Positions 37,820 to 46,822 of a DNA stretch of 64,000 bases are shown here, in pieces. Both the position numbers and the translations under genes were made by a program. The notes beneath the pieces are model-generated. The model made no database searches, was not told the DNA's origin, and saw only the letters and a program-made list of their open reading frames with translations. Origin of the DNA: Gammaproteobacteria bacterium UBA2675 (GTDB lineage: Bacteria > Pseudomonadota > Gammaproteobacteria > Pseudomonadales > Pseudohongiellaceae); NCBI GenBank assembly GCA_002354805.1, contig DEMH01000015.1, forward strand, positions 306,858 to 370,857, in the 5' to 3' direction. Every line of letters begins with the position of its first letter. The first letter of the stretch is position 1.

Positions 37820-38802
37820 TGCCGAATCCTCAAGACACTGATCACCAGATTTATTACCGCGACGTCGTTTTTTACCGCCAGGTGCTTATAGCCGTTGCGC
37901 TCTGTGGCGTCACTGTGGCCATGCCATTTGCGGGATGGCACTTCATCTGGGGAAACCCTGTGATTACCTACCTGCTGCTTCCTGTCATTGGGCTGCAGCT
38001 AGTGTCATTGTTTTTGCTGATTCGTCACGGTTTTAATCAGTGGATAGCCCTGTTTCTGGCATCCGTTCAGATGGGTGTGACCGTGATTATTAACATCCAG
38101 ATGGGCGTTCTTGGAAGCTACTGGGTTATTGCGAGCGCCGTCGCCAACTACTACATCGTCAGTCGCAACATGGCTCTGGGCATCAACCTCATAGCCTGTA
38201 TCACAGTGCTGCCATTGGCGTTTGAAAGTGGCGATATCATGTTCAGGTTTGCTATGGCCAACGCCATGATCAATGTATTCCTGTATGCCTATGCCAGACA
38301 GCTCGAAACCAAAAATCGTGAACTTGAAGAATTGCTCACCAAAGACCCGCTGACCCGCGCCGGCAATCGAACGGCACTGGAGAACGCACTGATCCGGGTA
38401 AAAAACCAGCATTTGCGCCACAACACGCCAGTCACCGTGCTGATGCTTGATCTGGATCACTTCAAAAAAATCAATGACACGGAAGGTCATACCGCAGGTG
38501 ACAAAGTTCTGAAACGACTGGCAGATCTGCTGCGGGCAAGACTGCGAGCAACCGACTCTCTGTTCCGTTACGGCGGCGAAGAGTTTGTCATCGTCGCCGA
38601 CAACACCACACTGGACCAGGCTGCCTACCTCGCTGAAGACATTCGGCGCCGCGTCGAAAAGGCCAATGAATTAACAGTATCCATTGGCCTTGCCGAACTG
38701 CAGTCAGGTGAATCGACCGAAGACGTGGTGTCGCGCGCCGATCAGGCTCTGTACAAAGCCAAGCAGATGGGCCGCAACTGGGTGTGCTTCGATCCGGTTT
38801 AG
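37819..38802 (+). CDS. Membrane-bound diguanylate cyclase
   Basis: Synthesises cyclic-di-GMP. The 327 residues consist of about five or six hydrophobic segments (residues 20-165) with no recognisable sensor domain, then a GGDEF domain from about 175. The active site is RYGGEEF and the product-inhibition I-site RATD stands five residues before it. Both signatures are intact, so the enzyme should be active and feedback-inhibited. Coupled to gor by a TAATG overlap, which is unusual for a signalling gene. Ends 4 bp inside the converging multicopper oxidase gene. Confidence 0.9.
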   Translation: MPNPQDTDHQIYYRDVVFYRQVLIAVALCGVTVAMPFAGWHFIWGNPVITYLLLPVIGLQLVSLFLLIRHGFNQWIALFLASVQMGVTVIINIQMGVLGSYWVIASAVANYYIVSRNMALGINLIACITVLPLAFESGDIMFRFAMANAMINVFLYAYARQLETKNRELEELLTKDPLTRAGNRTALENALIRVKNQHLRHNTPVTVLMLDLDHFKKINDTEGHTAGDKVLKRLADLLRARLRATDSLFRYGGEEFVIVADNTTLDQAAYLAEDIRRRVEKANELTVSIGLAELQSGESTEDVVSRADQALYKAKQMGRNWVCFDPV

Positions 38803-40088
38803 GTCGGCAGATCATCTGGAGGGCCCTCGACACGATACGCCTGGGTCCCCTCGGGAATGCTGAACCAGCCGTCCGGGTCCAGATCATCGCCTTCATCGCG
38901 AACCTTGATCAGGGTAAACATGCCTCCCATCTCCATAGACCCAAACGGCCCCATGCCGCCCATCATCGGCAAGGTATTCTCAGGACCCTGCATATGCCCC
39001 ATGTCGATATGCATCTGATGCTCTGACATCCCGTGTTCGCCCATCGGCATATAGCCAGGGACCAGTTGTCTGATACGCCGCGCCACCTCTCTCTGGTTAA
39101 CACCGATGGTATTGGTGATGTCATGACCCATGGCATTCATGGTGTGGTGCGCCATATGACAATGCAGTGGCCAGTCGCCGGCGACAGCATTGAACTCCAG
39201 ATCACGGGTCTGACCTACACCGACCAGTTCGGTTACCTCTTTACGCCATAGCTCACGTGGCCAGCGACCACCGTCAGAGCCGGTCACGTCAAATTGCACG
39301 CCATGCATGTGCATGGGATGGTTCCACATGGACAGATTGCCGATTCTCACGCGGACCCGTTCACCGGTTTTTGCCATCAGCGGAGCAATAGCTGGAAACA
39401 CCTTACTGTTCATGGTCCACAAATCGAAGTCGACCATAACACTGGGGTCAGGACGATAGGTACCAGGGTGCACCGCCCAGTTATGTAACAGCAGAGCATA
39501 GTCCCGGTCCACAGGCGGATTGTTTCCGGCACGAGGATGAATAACGAACATGCCCATCATCCCCATAGCCATCTGCACCATTTCATCAGAATGAGGGTGA
39601 TACATGTGCGTGCCGTGTTGCTTTAGTTCAAACTCGTAAACCCAGGTTTCACCCGGATCGATGGCGCGCTGTGTCAGTCCGGCTACACCGTCCATACCAA
39701 AGGGCAGGATCAGGCCATGCCAGTGGATAGTTGTAGGTTCCTGCAACCGATTGGTCACATAAATGCGGACAAAATCACCTTCGACCGCCTCAATGGTAGG
39801 CCCCGGCGTCGATCCGTTGTATCCCCAGGCTTTGATTCGCGTGCCGGGCGCGAACTCGTGGTCCACCGGCTCTGCGATCAAGTGAAACTCTTTGACGCCA
39901 TCACGCATACGCCAGGGCAGGGTGCGGCCATTAGGGGTGATAACAGGCGTGTAGGGCAGTGTATCTGCCGCAGGCACCGTGGATTGTGCCAGATCATCCA
40001 GCGCTGATGACGACTGCGCGCCCGCTTTGGAAACAAGTCCAGCGCCCAACAAAGTTGCTGCGCCCGAAATAAGCTGTCTTCTGTTCAT
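38799..40088 (-). CDS. Tat-exported multicopper oxidase
   Basis: Periplasmic copper oxidase of 429 residues, probably oxidising Cu(I) in copper resistance. The N-terminus MNRRQLISGAATLLGAG is a twin-arginine signal. Copper ligands are visible as HWHG, HPHSDE, HPMHMHG and HCHMAHHTMNAM, giving the trinuclear and type-1 centres with axial Met. A Met/His-rich C-terminal stretch (HGMSEHQMHIDMGHMQGP, MMGGMGPFG) resembles CopA/PcoA copper-binding inserts. It overlaps the upstream TolC-like gene by 4 bp, forming one minus-strand operon. Confidence 0.9.
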   Translation of the reverse strand: MNRRQLISGAATLLGAGLVSKAGAQSSSALDDLAQSTVPAADTLPYTPVITPNGRTLPWRMRDGVKEFHLIAEPVDHEFAPGTRIKAWGYNGSTPGPTIEAVEGDFVRIYVTNRLQEPTTIHWHGLILPFGMDGVAGLTQRAIDPGETWVYEFELKQHGTHMYHPHSDEMVQMAMGMMGMFVIHPRAGNNPPVDRDYALLLHNWAVHPGTYRPDPSVMVDFDLWTMNSKVFPAIAPLMAKTGERVRVRIGNLSMWNHPMHMHGVQFDVTGSDGGRWPRELWRKEVTELVGVGQTRDLEFNAVAGDWPLHCHMAHHTMNAMGHDITNTIGVNQREVARRIRQLVPGYMPMGEHGMSEHQMHIDMGHMQGPENTLPMMGGMGPFGSMEMGGMFTLIKVRDEGDDLDPDGWFSIPEGTQAYRVEGPPDDLPT

Positions 40089-41488
40089 AGGGTATCTCCT
40101 GTCTGACTCACAGCGTCTGCTTCAGTGCCCATGGCACTCAGTAGCAGGCTTTGTGCATGCCAGTAATCCAGTGTGTACTCGATGTATTCGAGTTGTGCGT
40201 CAAATATCTGCTCTCGTAAGGTCAGCAAAGAAAATGTATCGCGCAACATGAAGTTATATTCCTGCAGGGCCAGCTCCAACATTCGCTGATGCCGGGGAAG
40301 GTCTTCGCCATTTACCTGTTGGGCCAACTCAATCGCCGCCTGCTGGGACATCAGAGCCTGAGCGATACTGTGGCGGGTCCTATTTCGAGTCTGCTCAATC
40401 TGGGCGAATAAAGAAGACTTGGCTGCTTCAACTTCTGCCAGGTGAGCCTGCCCACGGTCAAACAGGGGCAATTCGAGAGACGCACCGAGAGCGAGTCTCC
40501 GCTCGCCACTGGACTCGCGCTCTCCGCCGAGCTGAATCGCACCGTCAAGCAGACCATATTGCCGCTTGATCAGGCGCTCCCTCGCGAATTGCTGGTTCAA
40601 TGATTCATTCAGCAGGCGCAACCGGGGTTGATGCTGTGCCGCCAGTTTCATTGCCGCGTCCGCACTCAACGACGCCAGTGACTCCAGGTTGGGCACTTCC
40701 GGCAATGAATCCGGCAGTACCGGATGCTGATCCGGCAACAGGCCGAGCAGGGATTGCAGTTCGCTTACAGCGATGTCTGCAGCCAGGCTCGCTGAGTGCA
40801 AAGCACGCTGTTGACGGGCGTGTTCAGTCTCATACACCAGGAAATCAAGCTCGTTCATATTCCCGGCAGCCTGCACCTGCTGCGCAAACTCCAGCATGGT
40901 CGCGGCTGTCTGATAGAGATCTTCATGAACCTGCCTCTGCTGCCTGGCGGCGACGGAATTGAGCCAGGCATCCCTGACCTGATGCAGGTAATCTGTCAGC
41001 TCATCCAGCACATCCAGTTGATTGACCATGTGCATGGCGTCAGCACGATCTACACGGGCAGAGCGCGTCAACCAGTCAGCCAGTCCCAATTCGACACCAG
41101 CCTCTAGCTGCCATCTGCCGGAGCCGCCTTCAGGCTCCAGCAAACCTAATTCGAAACCGGGATTCTCCAGCATCGATTCGTTCCAGGCGTCCGCCTGACT
41201 CTGATGTAGCCTGGCCACCATTTCCCGCACCGTTGGCGAGTGTCGGATGGCCCATCGCTGGGCGTGCCCGGGATCAGACCACGTAAGCGCGTTTTCAGCA
41301 ACAACATCAGCCTGCTCAACGAGCGGGCCGGGCGATATTGATTGTCTGTGCTCAGACCCCAAGTTGGCTGCGATTACAGCTAACGGTGAGATCAGGTTTG
41401 TATCAGCTGGCGGTTGCAGGCTGCTGCACCCAACAAGAAACGTTAATGTCAGCAACACGAAGCCGCGTGACAGTGATTCGCAGATCAT
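40085..41488 (-). CDS. TolC-family outer-membrane efflux lipoprotein
   Basis: 467 residues with a lipoprotein signal (LVGC lipobox, Cys21) and two outer-membrane-factor repeats rich in helices, the CusC/OprM type fold. Such proteins form the outer-membrane exit of tripartite pumps. No membrane-fusion or RND pump gene is adjacent; instead it is coupled by a 4-bp overlap to the multicopper oxidase, an arrangement also seen in copper loci. Substrate copper is inferred from that neighbour. Confidence 0.85.
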   Translation of the reverse strand: MICESLSRGFVLLTLTFLVGCSSLQPPADTNLISPLAVIAANLGSEHRQSISPGPLVEQADVVAENALTWSDPGHAQRWAIRHSPTVREMVARLHQSQADAWNESMLENPGFELGLLEPEGGSGRWQLEAGVELGLADWLTRSARVDRADAMHMVNQLDVLDELTDYLHQVRDAWLNSVAARQQRQVHEDLYQTAATMLEFAQQVQAAGNMNELDFLVYETEHARQQRALHSASLAADIAVSELQSLLGLLPDQHPVLPDSLPEVPNLESLASLSADAAMKLAAQHQPRLRLLNESLNQQFARERLIKRQYGLLDGAIQLGGERESSGERRLALGASLELPLFDRGQAHLAEVEAAKSSLFAQIEQTRNRTRHSIAQALMSQQAAIELAQQVNGEDLPRHQRMLELALQEYNFMLRDTFSLLTLREQIFDAQLEYIEYTLDYWHAQSLLLSAMGTEADAVSQTGDTL

Positions 41489-41614
41489 TTTTAATCCTTT
41501 CGGCGTTTAATGCTCATGGCGAGCACCCTAAACGTCACAATATTGCTAAACCATATCACCACGCGTTATCGCATAATAAAACGCGGGCGACGTGCTAGAA
41601 GAACAACGAAAGGA

Positions 41615-42019
41615 TCATGCGCAAGGGGGGCGTTGGGGGAGATTGTTATAACCGGGAAGTGTGACTGAGACGCCATTATTCAGCGAGTCAGCAGACACGC
41701 ATGCGGACAGACGGCCACTATTTGAGTCGTCCAGGCCGAGTTTGGTTTGGCAGGTATTGATACAATGGCGACATTCGAGTTCAGGCGTAAGCGGAATACT
41801 GCTTTCGTCTGGGGACGAGGCTCTCTGTACTGACTGTCCATGACAATCGGGTGTTGCGGTAGTCAACGCATGAGAATCTTGCTCACTGACTTGATTCGGT
41901 TGTGACATCTCCGACATCTGATGCTGTTCGCAGGCTAACAGACCACTAGCCAGCGCCTGCAGTGGCAGGAGCAGCATCAGGATCAGGCTTGTAACTCGGA
42001 TCAGCGATTGTGTAATCAA
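41615..42019 (-). CDS. Small secreted Cys/His-containing protein of the copper operon
   Basis: I do not recognise this 134-residue protein. It has a clear signal peptide (cleavage near LASG, about residue 25). The mature part holds CEQHQMSEMSQ, PDCHGQ and ELECRHCINTCQTK, with several cysteines and histidines and two Met in the first cluster, which suggests metal binding. It lies 126 bp upstream of the TolC-like gene on the same strand, so a role as periplasmic copper chaperone or copper-responsive leader protein is possible but inferred. Confidence 0.6.
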   Translation of the reverse strand: MITQSLIRVTSLILMLLLPLQALASGLLACEQHQMSEMSQPNQVSEQDSHALTTATPDCHGQSVQRASSPDESSIPLTPELECRHCINTCQTKLGLDDSNSGRLSACVSADSLNNGVSVTLPGYNNLPQRPPCA

Positions 42020-42311
42020 CTAAATGTCCAGGGTCGCGTCTGCGAACCTTGTGATTGATATGCCCTAATACTACAAACAAATCAGGCTCTGTTCCAGCTG
42101 AGTATGAAACCCAGTCGAAATTACCTTATGCAGTTTTGCTGAATTTCCAATATGAATCGTAAGTAAGGCATAATCGGACTACATTACTGTTTTCAGTGGC
42201 GACTCGGTGGGACACTGTCATAATCTAAAGCAAACTTTAGAATAGCCACCTAACCATATATTATATAAAGTATATATTTGGTTCTGCCGTATTTCAGCAA
42301 GGAGCGCGTGA
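42020..42311. other. Divergent control region before the signalling operon (292 bp)
   Basis: AT-rich region with no coding frame. It holds TCTAAAG-CAAA-CTTTAGA (42224-42241), a perfect 7-bp inverted repeat that looks like an operator. A second imperfect palindrome of ATATA character lies at about 42253-42282, just before the operon start at 42312. The bound regulator is unknown. Confidence 0.45.
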
Positions 42312-44780
42312 ATGAACTCTCAGTTCGATAGTGAACTCGCCGTGTTACGCGATCGCTACAGGCAAAACCTGGTAAACTATCGATCAGAAATCGAGCGATA
42401 CTGGTTATTGTTTCAACAGGAACAGCACCCCGCTCATCTGGAGCAAATTACCATGCTCGCCCATCGGCTTGCTGGTTCAGGTCGAGCATATGGTTTCGAA
42501 CAGTTGTCCCAGTTAGCCAGCGCCCTTGAAAACACGGTTGACCATCCGGAAAAACAGCTGTCGGACGACCTTTTGACCCAACTGACCGAGTCGGTCAAAA
42601 AGCTGCTTGCCCGCCTCCGAATTGACGAGTCCAGCCAGGATTCGGCCACGGGGCTAGTTACTTCGACATCGGACCTCACCGGCCCGGATCACAATCCAGA
42701 CGAAGTCCGAATACTGGTTGTTGATGACGACACGGATTTTTGCCTTAAGTTGTGCCACTTTCTAAGAAATCACGGTTACACCGTATTCAGTCTGAACGAT
42801 ATAGCCGGATTTGAAGACGCGGTCGCACGCTACTCGCCCAAGGCCGTAATAGTCGACATGGACTTCTATGGTCAACGCGAGGCAGGCGCCCAGACCGTGT
42901 TAAGCTGGCAGGAACGAAACGGCCAACCCGTCCCGGTAATTTTCGTGTCTGCCTTTGATTCAATAGACCTCAGATTGACGGCAGTGCGGGCTGGTGGAAA
43001 TTTTTTCTTGAGTAAGCCGCTTGACCAGCATCGCCTGCTGTTTATTCTGGGTTCGGAGCTCGACCTGCAACCAGCGGACGCATTTCGTGTGTTGCTGGTC
43101 GACGATGATACTGATCTTCTCATTCTTTACGAATCAATTTTAACCCGATCCGGCTATGCTGTTCATACCGCAAGCTGTGCGACAGAAGCCTTAAACTTGC
43201 TTGAGCAGGAGTCCGTCGACCTTGTACTGATAGATGTCTACATGCCCGAATTTAATGGCATTGAGCTCGGGCAACTGATTCGTCAACATGAACGTTTTTC
43301 TCACATTTCGCTTCTGTTTATGTCTGCCTCTGCTGACACAGACGTCAGGCTAGCCTGTGCCAGACTAACCAGCGATGAATTTATTAACAAACCCATCGAG
43401 CCCTGGCGACTGAACATGGTGATCAAGGCCCGGTCGGCGCGCAAACACAAGCACCTGACTGGTAGCTATATTAATTACGATCAGCACTTGCATCAAAATG
43501 ACCCACTCACAGCTCTCCCTTCTCTAAAAACATTTCGCAAGGCACTTCAGTCTCAACTGAATAATTTGAATCCTGGTGAGCAATTTGCGGTACTGAAAAT
43601 CGATATCAGGCATTTTCATACCGTGAATAATTTATACGGGTATTTCACTGGCAATCAGGTTTTACAACGTCTGGCATGGGAGTTGTCGCAAAGTTTATCG
43701 ATGGATGACCTGCTGTGTCGCGAAAGTGGCGATGAATTTTTGGTAATGACGGCAGTGACTACTGACCCATCAACTATTAACACTCTTACAAAAAAACTCG
43801 CTGTTGAAACGAGTAAACCTATGCAGTTTGGTGATCAAAGGAATGTTGTTCTTTCGGCAGACATTGGCGTTGTCATTGCGCCGAAGGATAGCAACAGAGC
43901 AGATGAACTGTTGCAGTATCTGGATACAGCCCTGTTCGCCGCCAGACGTTCGACGGAAACCTGTATCCGTTACTTTAATGCTTCCATGAGAAAGCAAGAG
44001 GTACTGAAGTTTGATCTGGCTCAGGAGATCAGGCGTGGCCTGACAGATGGACAATTTGTTGCGGTGTACCAGCCTATTTTTTCTGTGGCAGATGGACGAT
44101 TGACAGGTTTTGAAGCACTTGCCCGATGGCAACATCCAGCTCGAGGTCTTGTTCCACCACTGGAGTTCATACCTGTCCTGGAAGAGCAAGGGTTCATTAC
44201 TCAGCTGACAAAATCCATGCTGGGATTGGCGTTAGAACAGCTGGCGAACTGGCTCACTGTGCACCCGGATCTGTTTGTGTCCGTCAACCTGTCGGCCCGC
44301 GATATTCAGGAGCCGGACTTTATTCGTGTCCTGAAACACCTGCTGCAGTACCACCAGCTGCCACCAAGCTGTGTGCTACTTGAAATTACTGAAACTGTTT
44401 TGCTTGCTGACTGGAATAATGCGTCCAAGTCAATTAACGAGCTAAAAGCATTAGGCGTGAAACTGGCACTGGATGATTTTGGTACAGGCTATAGCTCATT
44501 AAGTTACCTGAGCAAAATAAAGGCATCTGCGCTGAAAGTCGATCGCAGCTTTATCAACTCCTGGTCAGAATCAAGCGAGGACGAGCTCTTAACCACGATG
44601 GTCCAACTAGGACACGGAACTGGTATGAAAGTGGTGGCGGAGGGTGTAGAAACAATTGAGCAACTTAATTATCTTAAAGAAATCGGTTGCGACAATTTTC
44701 AGGGATACCTCTCTTCCAAACCCTTGTTCAGCAATGACATCAGCGAAACTGAATGGTTTAAGACAGGAAGGGTGGTGTAA
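42312..44780 (+). CDS. Hpt-REC-REC-GGDEF-EAL hybrid response regulator
   Basis: 822-residue cytosolic protein linking phosphorelay to cyclic-di-GMP. Order: Hpt domain (about 1-105, phospho-His in AHRLAGSGRAYGF), first receiver (about 131-250, LVVDDDTDF and D in VIVDMDF), second receiver (about 257-375, LLVDDDTDL, LIDVYMPE), GGDEF domain (about 395-555) and EAL domain (about 565-815). The GGDEF site reads SGDEF and may have reduced cyclase activity. The EAL site looks complete (FEALARW, NLSARD, EITE, LDDFGTGYSSL, KVDRSF, AEGVE), so phosphodiesterase output is the likelier. First gene of a five-gene operon. Confidence 0.92.
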   Translation: MNSQFDSELAVLRDRYRQNLVNYRSEIERYWLLFQQEQHPAHLEQITMLAHRLAGSGRAYGFEQLSQLASALENTVDHPEKQLSDDLLTQLTESVKKLLARLRIDESSQDSATGLVTSTSDLTGPDHNPDEVRILVVDDDTDFCLKLCHFLRNHGYTVFSLNDIAGFEDAVARYSPKAVIVDMDFYGQREAGAQTVLSWQERNGQPVPVIFVSAFDSIDLRLTAVRAGGNFFLSKPLDQHRLLFILGSELDLQPADAFRVLLVDDDTDLLILYESILTRSGYAVHTASCATEALNLLEQESVDLVLIDVYMPEFNGIELGQLIRQHERFSHISLLFMSASADTDVRLACARLTSDEFINKPIEPWRLNMVIKARSARKHKHLTGSYINYDQHLHQNDPLTALPSLKTFRKALQSQLNNLNPGEQFAVLKIDIRHFHTVNNLYGYFTGNQVLQRLAWELSQSLSMDDLLCRESGDEFLVMTAVTTDPSTINTLTKKLAVETSKPMQFGDQRNVVLSADIGVVIAPKDSNRADELLQYLDTALFAARRSTETCIRYFNASMRKQEVLKFDLAQEIRRGLTDGQFVAVYQPIFSVADGRLTGFEALARWQHPARGLVPPLEFIPVLEEQGFITQLTKSMLGLALEQLANWLTVHPDLFVSVNLSARDIQEPDFIRVLKHLLQYHQLPPSCVLLEITETVLLADWNNASKSINELKALGVKLALDDFGTGYSSLSYLSKIKASALKVDRSFINSWSESSEDELLTTMVQLGHGTGMKVVAEGVETIEQLNYLKEIGCDNFQGYLSSKPLFSNDISETEWFKTGRVV

Positions 44781-44845
44781 GCTGAACACAGAAATTGCTG
44801 TAAGTCTTTCCGAGATCCAGAAAGAGGCCCGCCTTGGAGGCGCTC

Positions 44846-46822
44846 ATGCAGAAACCTTCAATACCCTGTAACGAACCTGAGCGCTTGAAGGCATTACACG
44901 ATCTTGAGTTATTGTTTACAGAAGCCGAGCCTCGATTTGACCGCATCACGCGATTGGCTCAGCGCCTGTTTGGTGTTGAGAGCGCATTGATTTCTCTGGT
45001 CGCAGAAGACATTCAGTGGTTCAAATCTCGCCAGGGGCTTGAGGTCACTCAAACTGATCGCAGTGTTTCCTTTTGCGGTCACACCATCTTGCAGGACGAT
45101 TTCCTGGTTATTTCAGACACCCATGAGGACCCACGATTTAGCGACAACCCGCTGGTGACAAACGCACCCAATATACGGTTTTATGCCGGTGCGCCATTAA
45201 AAGCCTCCAATGATCAGAATATTGGCACTCTGTGTTTAATTCATCCTCAACCTCGATCATTTACGAGCCAGGACAAGATTTTGCTACGCGACCTGGCGGA
45301 TCTCGTTGAACAGGAACTAATGCAAACTCACCTTCGCGGCCAGCTCTTGCGCGCCGAGCGTGCTGAACAACGACTCGCATCCTTTATCGAAGGCACCAAT
45401 ATTGGAACATGGGAGTGGAACGTTCAAACCGGAGAAACTGTTTTTAATGAGCGTTGGGCCAATATCGTCGGGTACAAACTTGAGGAACTGGCACCTGTTA
45501 GTATTGAGACATGGATGAATCTGGCCCATCCAGGTGATCTGGAGAAGTCCGGGCAGGCATTGGAAGCACACTTTGCAGGGAATTCCGATTTCTACGATTT
45601 TGTATGTCGAATGAAACACAAACTGGGGCATTGGGTCTGGGTGCATGACAGAGGCAAGCTGATCAGCCGAAACGCGAATGGAGAGCCTCTTATGATGACA
45701 GGCACACACGCCGACATCACCAAACAGATTGAAACGCAACAGGCGTTAAGTATCAGCGAAGCACGTTTGCGCGGTCTGTTCGAGCTCTCCCCGCTGGGAA
45801 TTGCACTTAATGATTTTGAAACCGGGACATTTATTGATATCAACCCCGCGCTGCTTGCACCCACCGGCTACTCCGAAGAGGAGTTTCGACAGTTGAGCTA
45901 CTGGCAGGTGACACCAGAGGAATATGCTGAACAGGAGCAAATTCAGTTACAGAACATGGAGAAAACAGGGCGCTACGGACCTTATGAAAAGGAGTACATC
46001 CGCAAAGACGGTAGTCGTTACCCGGTTTTGTTGAATGGCATGGTCGTGACAGATGCCAACGGCCAGAAACTGATCTGGTCCATCATTGAGGACATTTCCG
46101 ATCGTAAACGTCTGGATCGTATGAAAAATGAGTTTATTTCGACAGTCAGCCATGAGCTGCGGACGCCCCTCACAGCTATACACGGTGCCCTTAAACTAAT
46201 GGCTTCCGGTTCGCTTGGCACACCTGATGGGCCATTTAATGACATGGTGACGATCGCTGAAAAAAACAGTCAGCGTCTCCTTTTGTTGATAAATGATCTG
46301 CTCGACATGGAACAGATGTTACTTGGCAAATTGAGAATCAACTTGCAATGGCAAAAGCTCAAACCTTTGGTAGAAGCATCCATCCGTGAAAACATGCCGT
46401 ACGCCAGACAGTATCAGGTTCAGTTGCGCTGTATTGATGACACCGGGGACCATGAAGTTCTGGCTGATTCGACCCGACTAATGCAAGTTATGGCCAATCT
46501 CTTGTCAAACGCCATCAAATTTTCTCCGCACCGTGAGGAGGTTATCATCAGCCTGGAAGAGCGGGAGCAGGGTGTACGCATCAATGTCATTGACAAGGGG
46601 CCCGGAATACCCGAAGAGTTCAAGAACCGAATTTTCCAAAAATTCTCACAAGCTGATTCAACTGACTCACGGCAAAAGGGGGGGACCGGTTTAGGCCTGG
46701 CCATTACACGAGAGCTTGTGGAAAAAATGGGGGGGCAGATTGGTTTCAATTCAGCAGTCACTCAAGGCTCCCGCTTTTACGTCGATTTACAGGCTCGCAC
46801 ATCGGGCGGAGAAGAGATTTGA
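44846..46822 (+). CDS. Soluble sensor histidine kinase (GAF-PAS-PAS-HisKA-HATPase)
   Basis: 658 residues, no membrane helix. A GAF domain (about 25-165, FCGHTI and GTLCLIH signatures) is followed by two PAS domains (about 185-305 and 310-425). The HisKA domain has the phospho-His in STVSHELRTPLTAIHG, and the HATPase has NLLSNAIKFSP, DKGPGIP and GTGLGLAI. ATG 44846 is chosen because GGAGG lies 5 bases upstream; TTG 44834 in frame is inside that site. It likely passes phosphate to receivers encoded in the same operon. Its stop overlaps the next start (TTGA). Confidence 0.92.
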   Translation: MQKPSIPCNEPERLKALHDLELLFTEAEPRFDRITRLAQRLFGVESALISLVAEDIQWFKSRQGLEVTQTDRSVSFCGHTILQDDFLVISDTHEDPRFSDNPLVTNAPNIRFYAGAPLKASNDQNIGTLCLIHPQPRSFTSQDKILLRDLADLVEQELMQTHLRGQLLRAERAEQRLASFIEGTNIGTWEWNVQTGETVFNERWANIVGYKLEELAPVSIETWMNLAHPGDLEKSGQALEAHFAGNSDFYDFVCRMKHKLGHWVWVHDRGKLISRNANGEPLMMTGTHADITKQIETQQALSISEARLRGLFELSPLGIALNDFETGTFIDINPALLAPTGYSEEEFRQLSYWQVTPEEYAEQEQIQLQNMEKTGRYGPYEKEYIRKDGSRYPVLLNGMVVTDANGQKLIWSIIEDISDRKRLDRMKNEFISTVSHELRTPLTAIHGALKLMASGSLGTPDGPFNDMVTIAEKNSQRLLLLINDLLDMEQMLLGKLRINLQWQKLKPLVEASIRENMPYARQYQVQLRCIDDTGDHEVLADSTRLMQVMANLLSNAIKFSPHREEVIISLEEREQGVRINVIDKGPGIPEEFKNRIFQKFSQADSTDSRQKGGTGLGLAITRELVEKMGGQIGFNSAVTQGSRFYVDLQARTSGGEEI

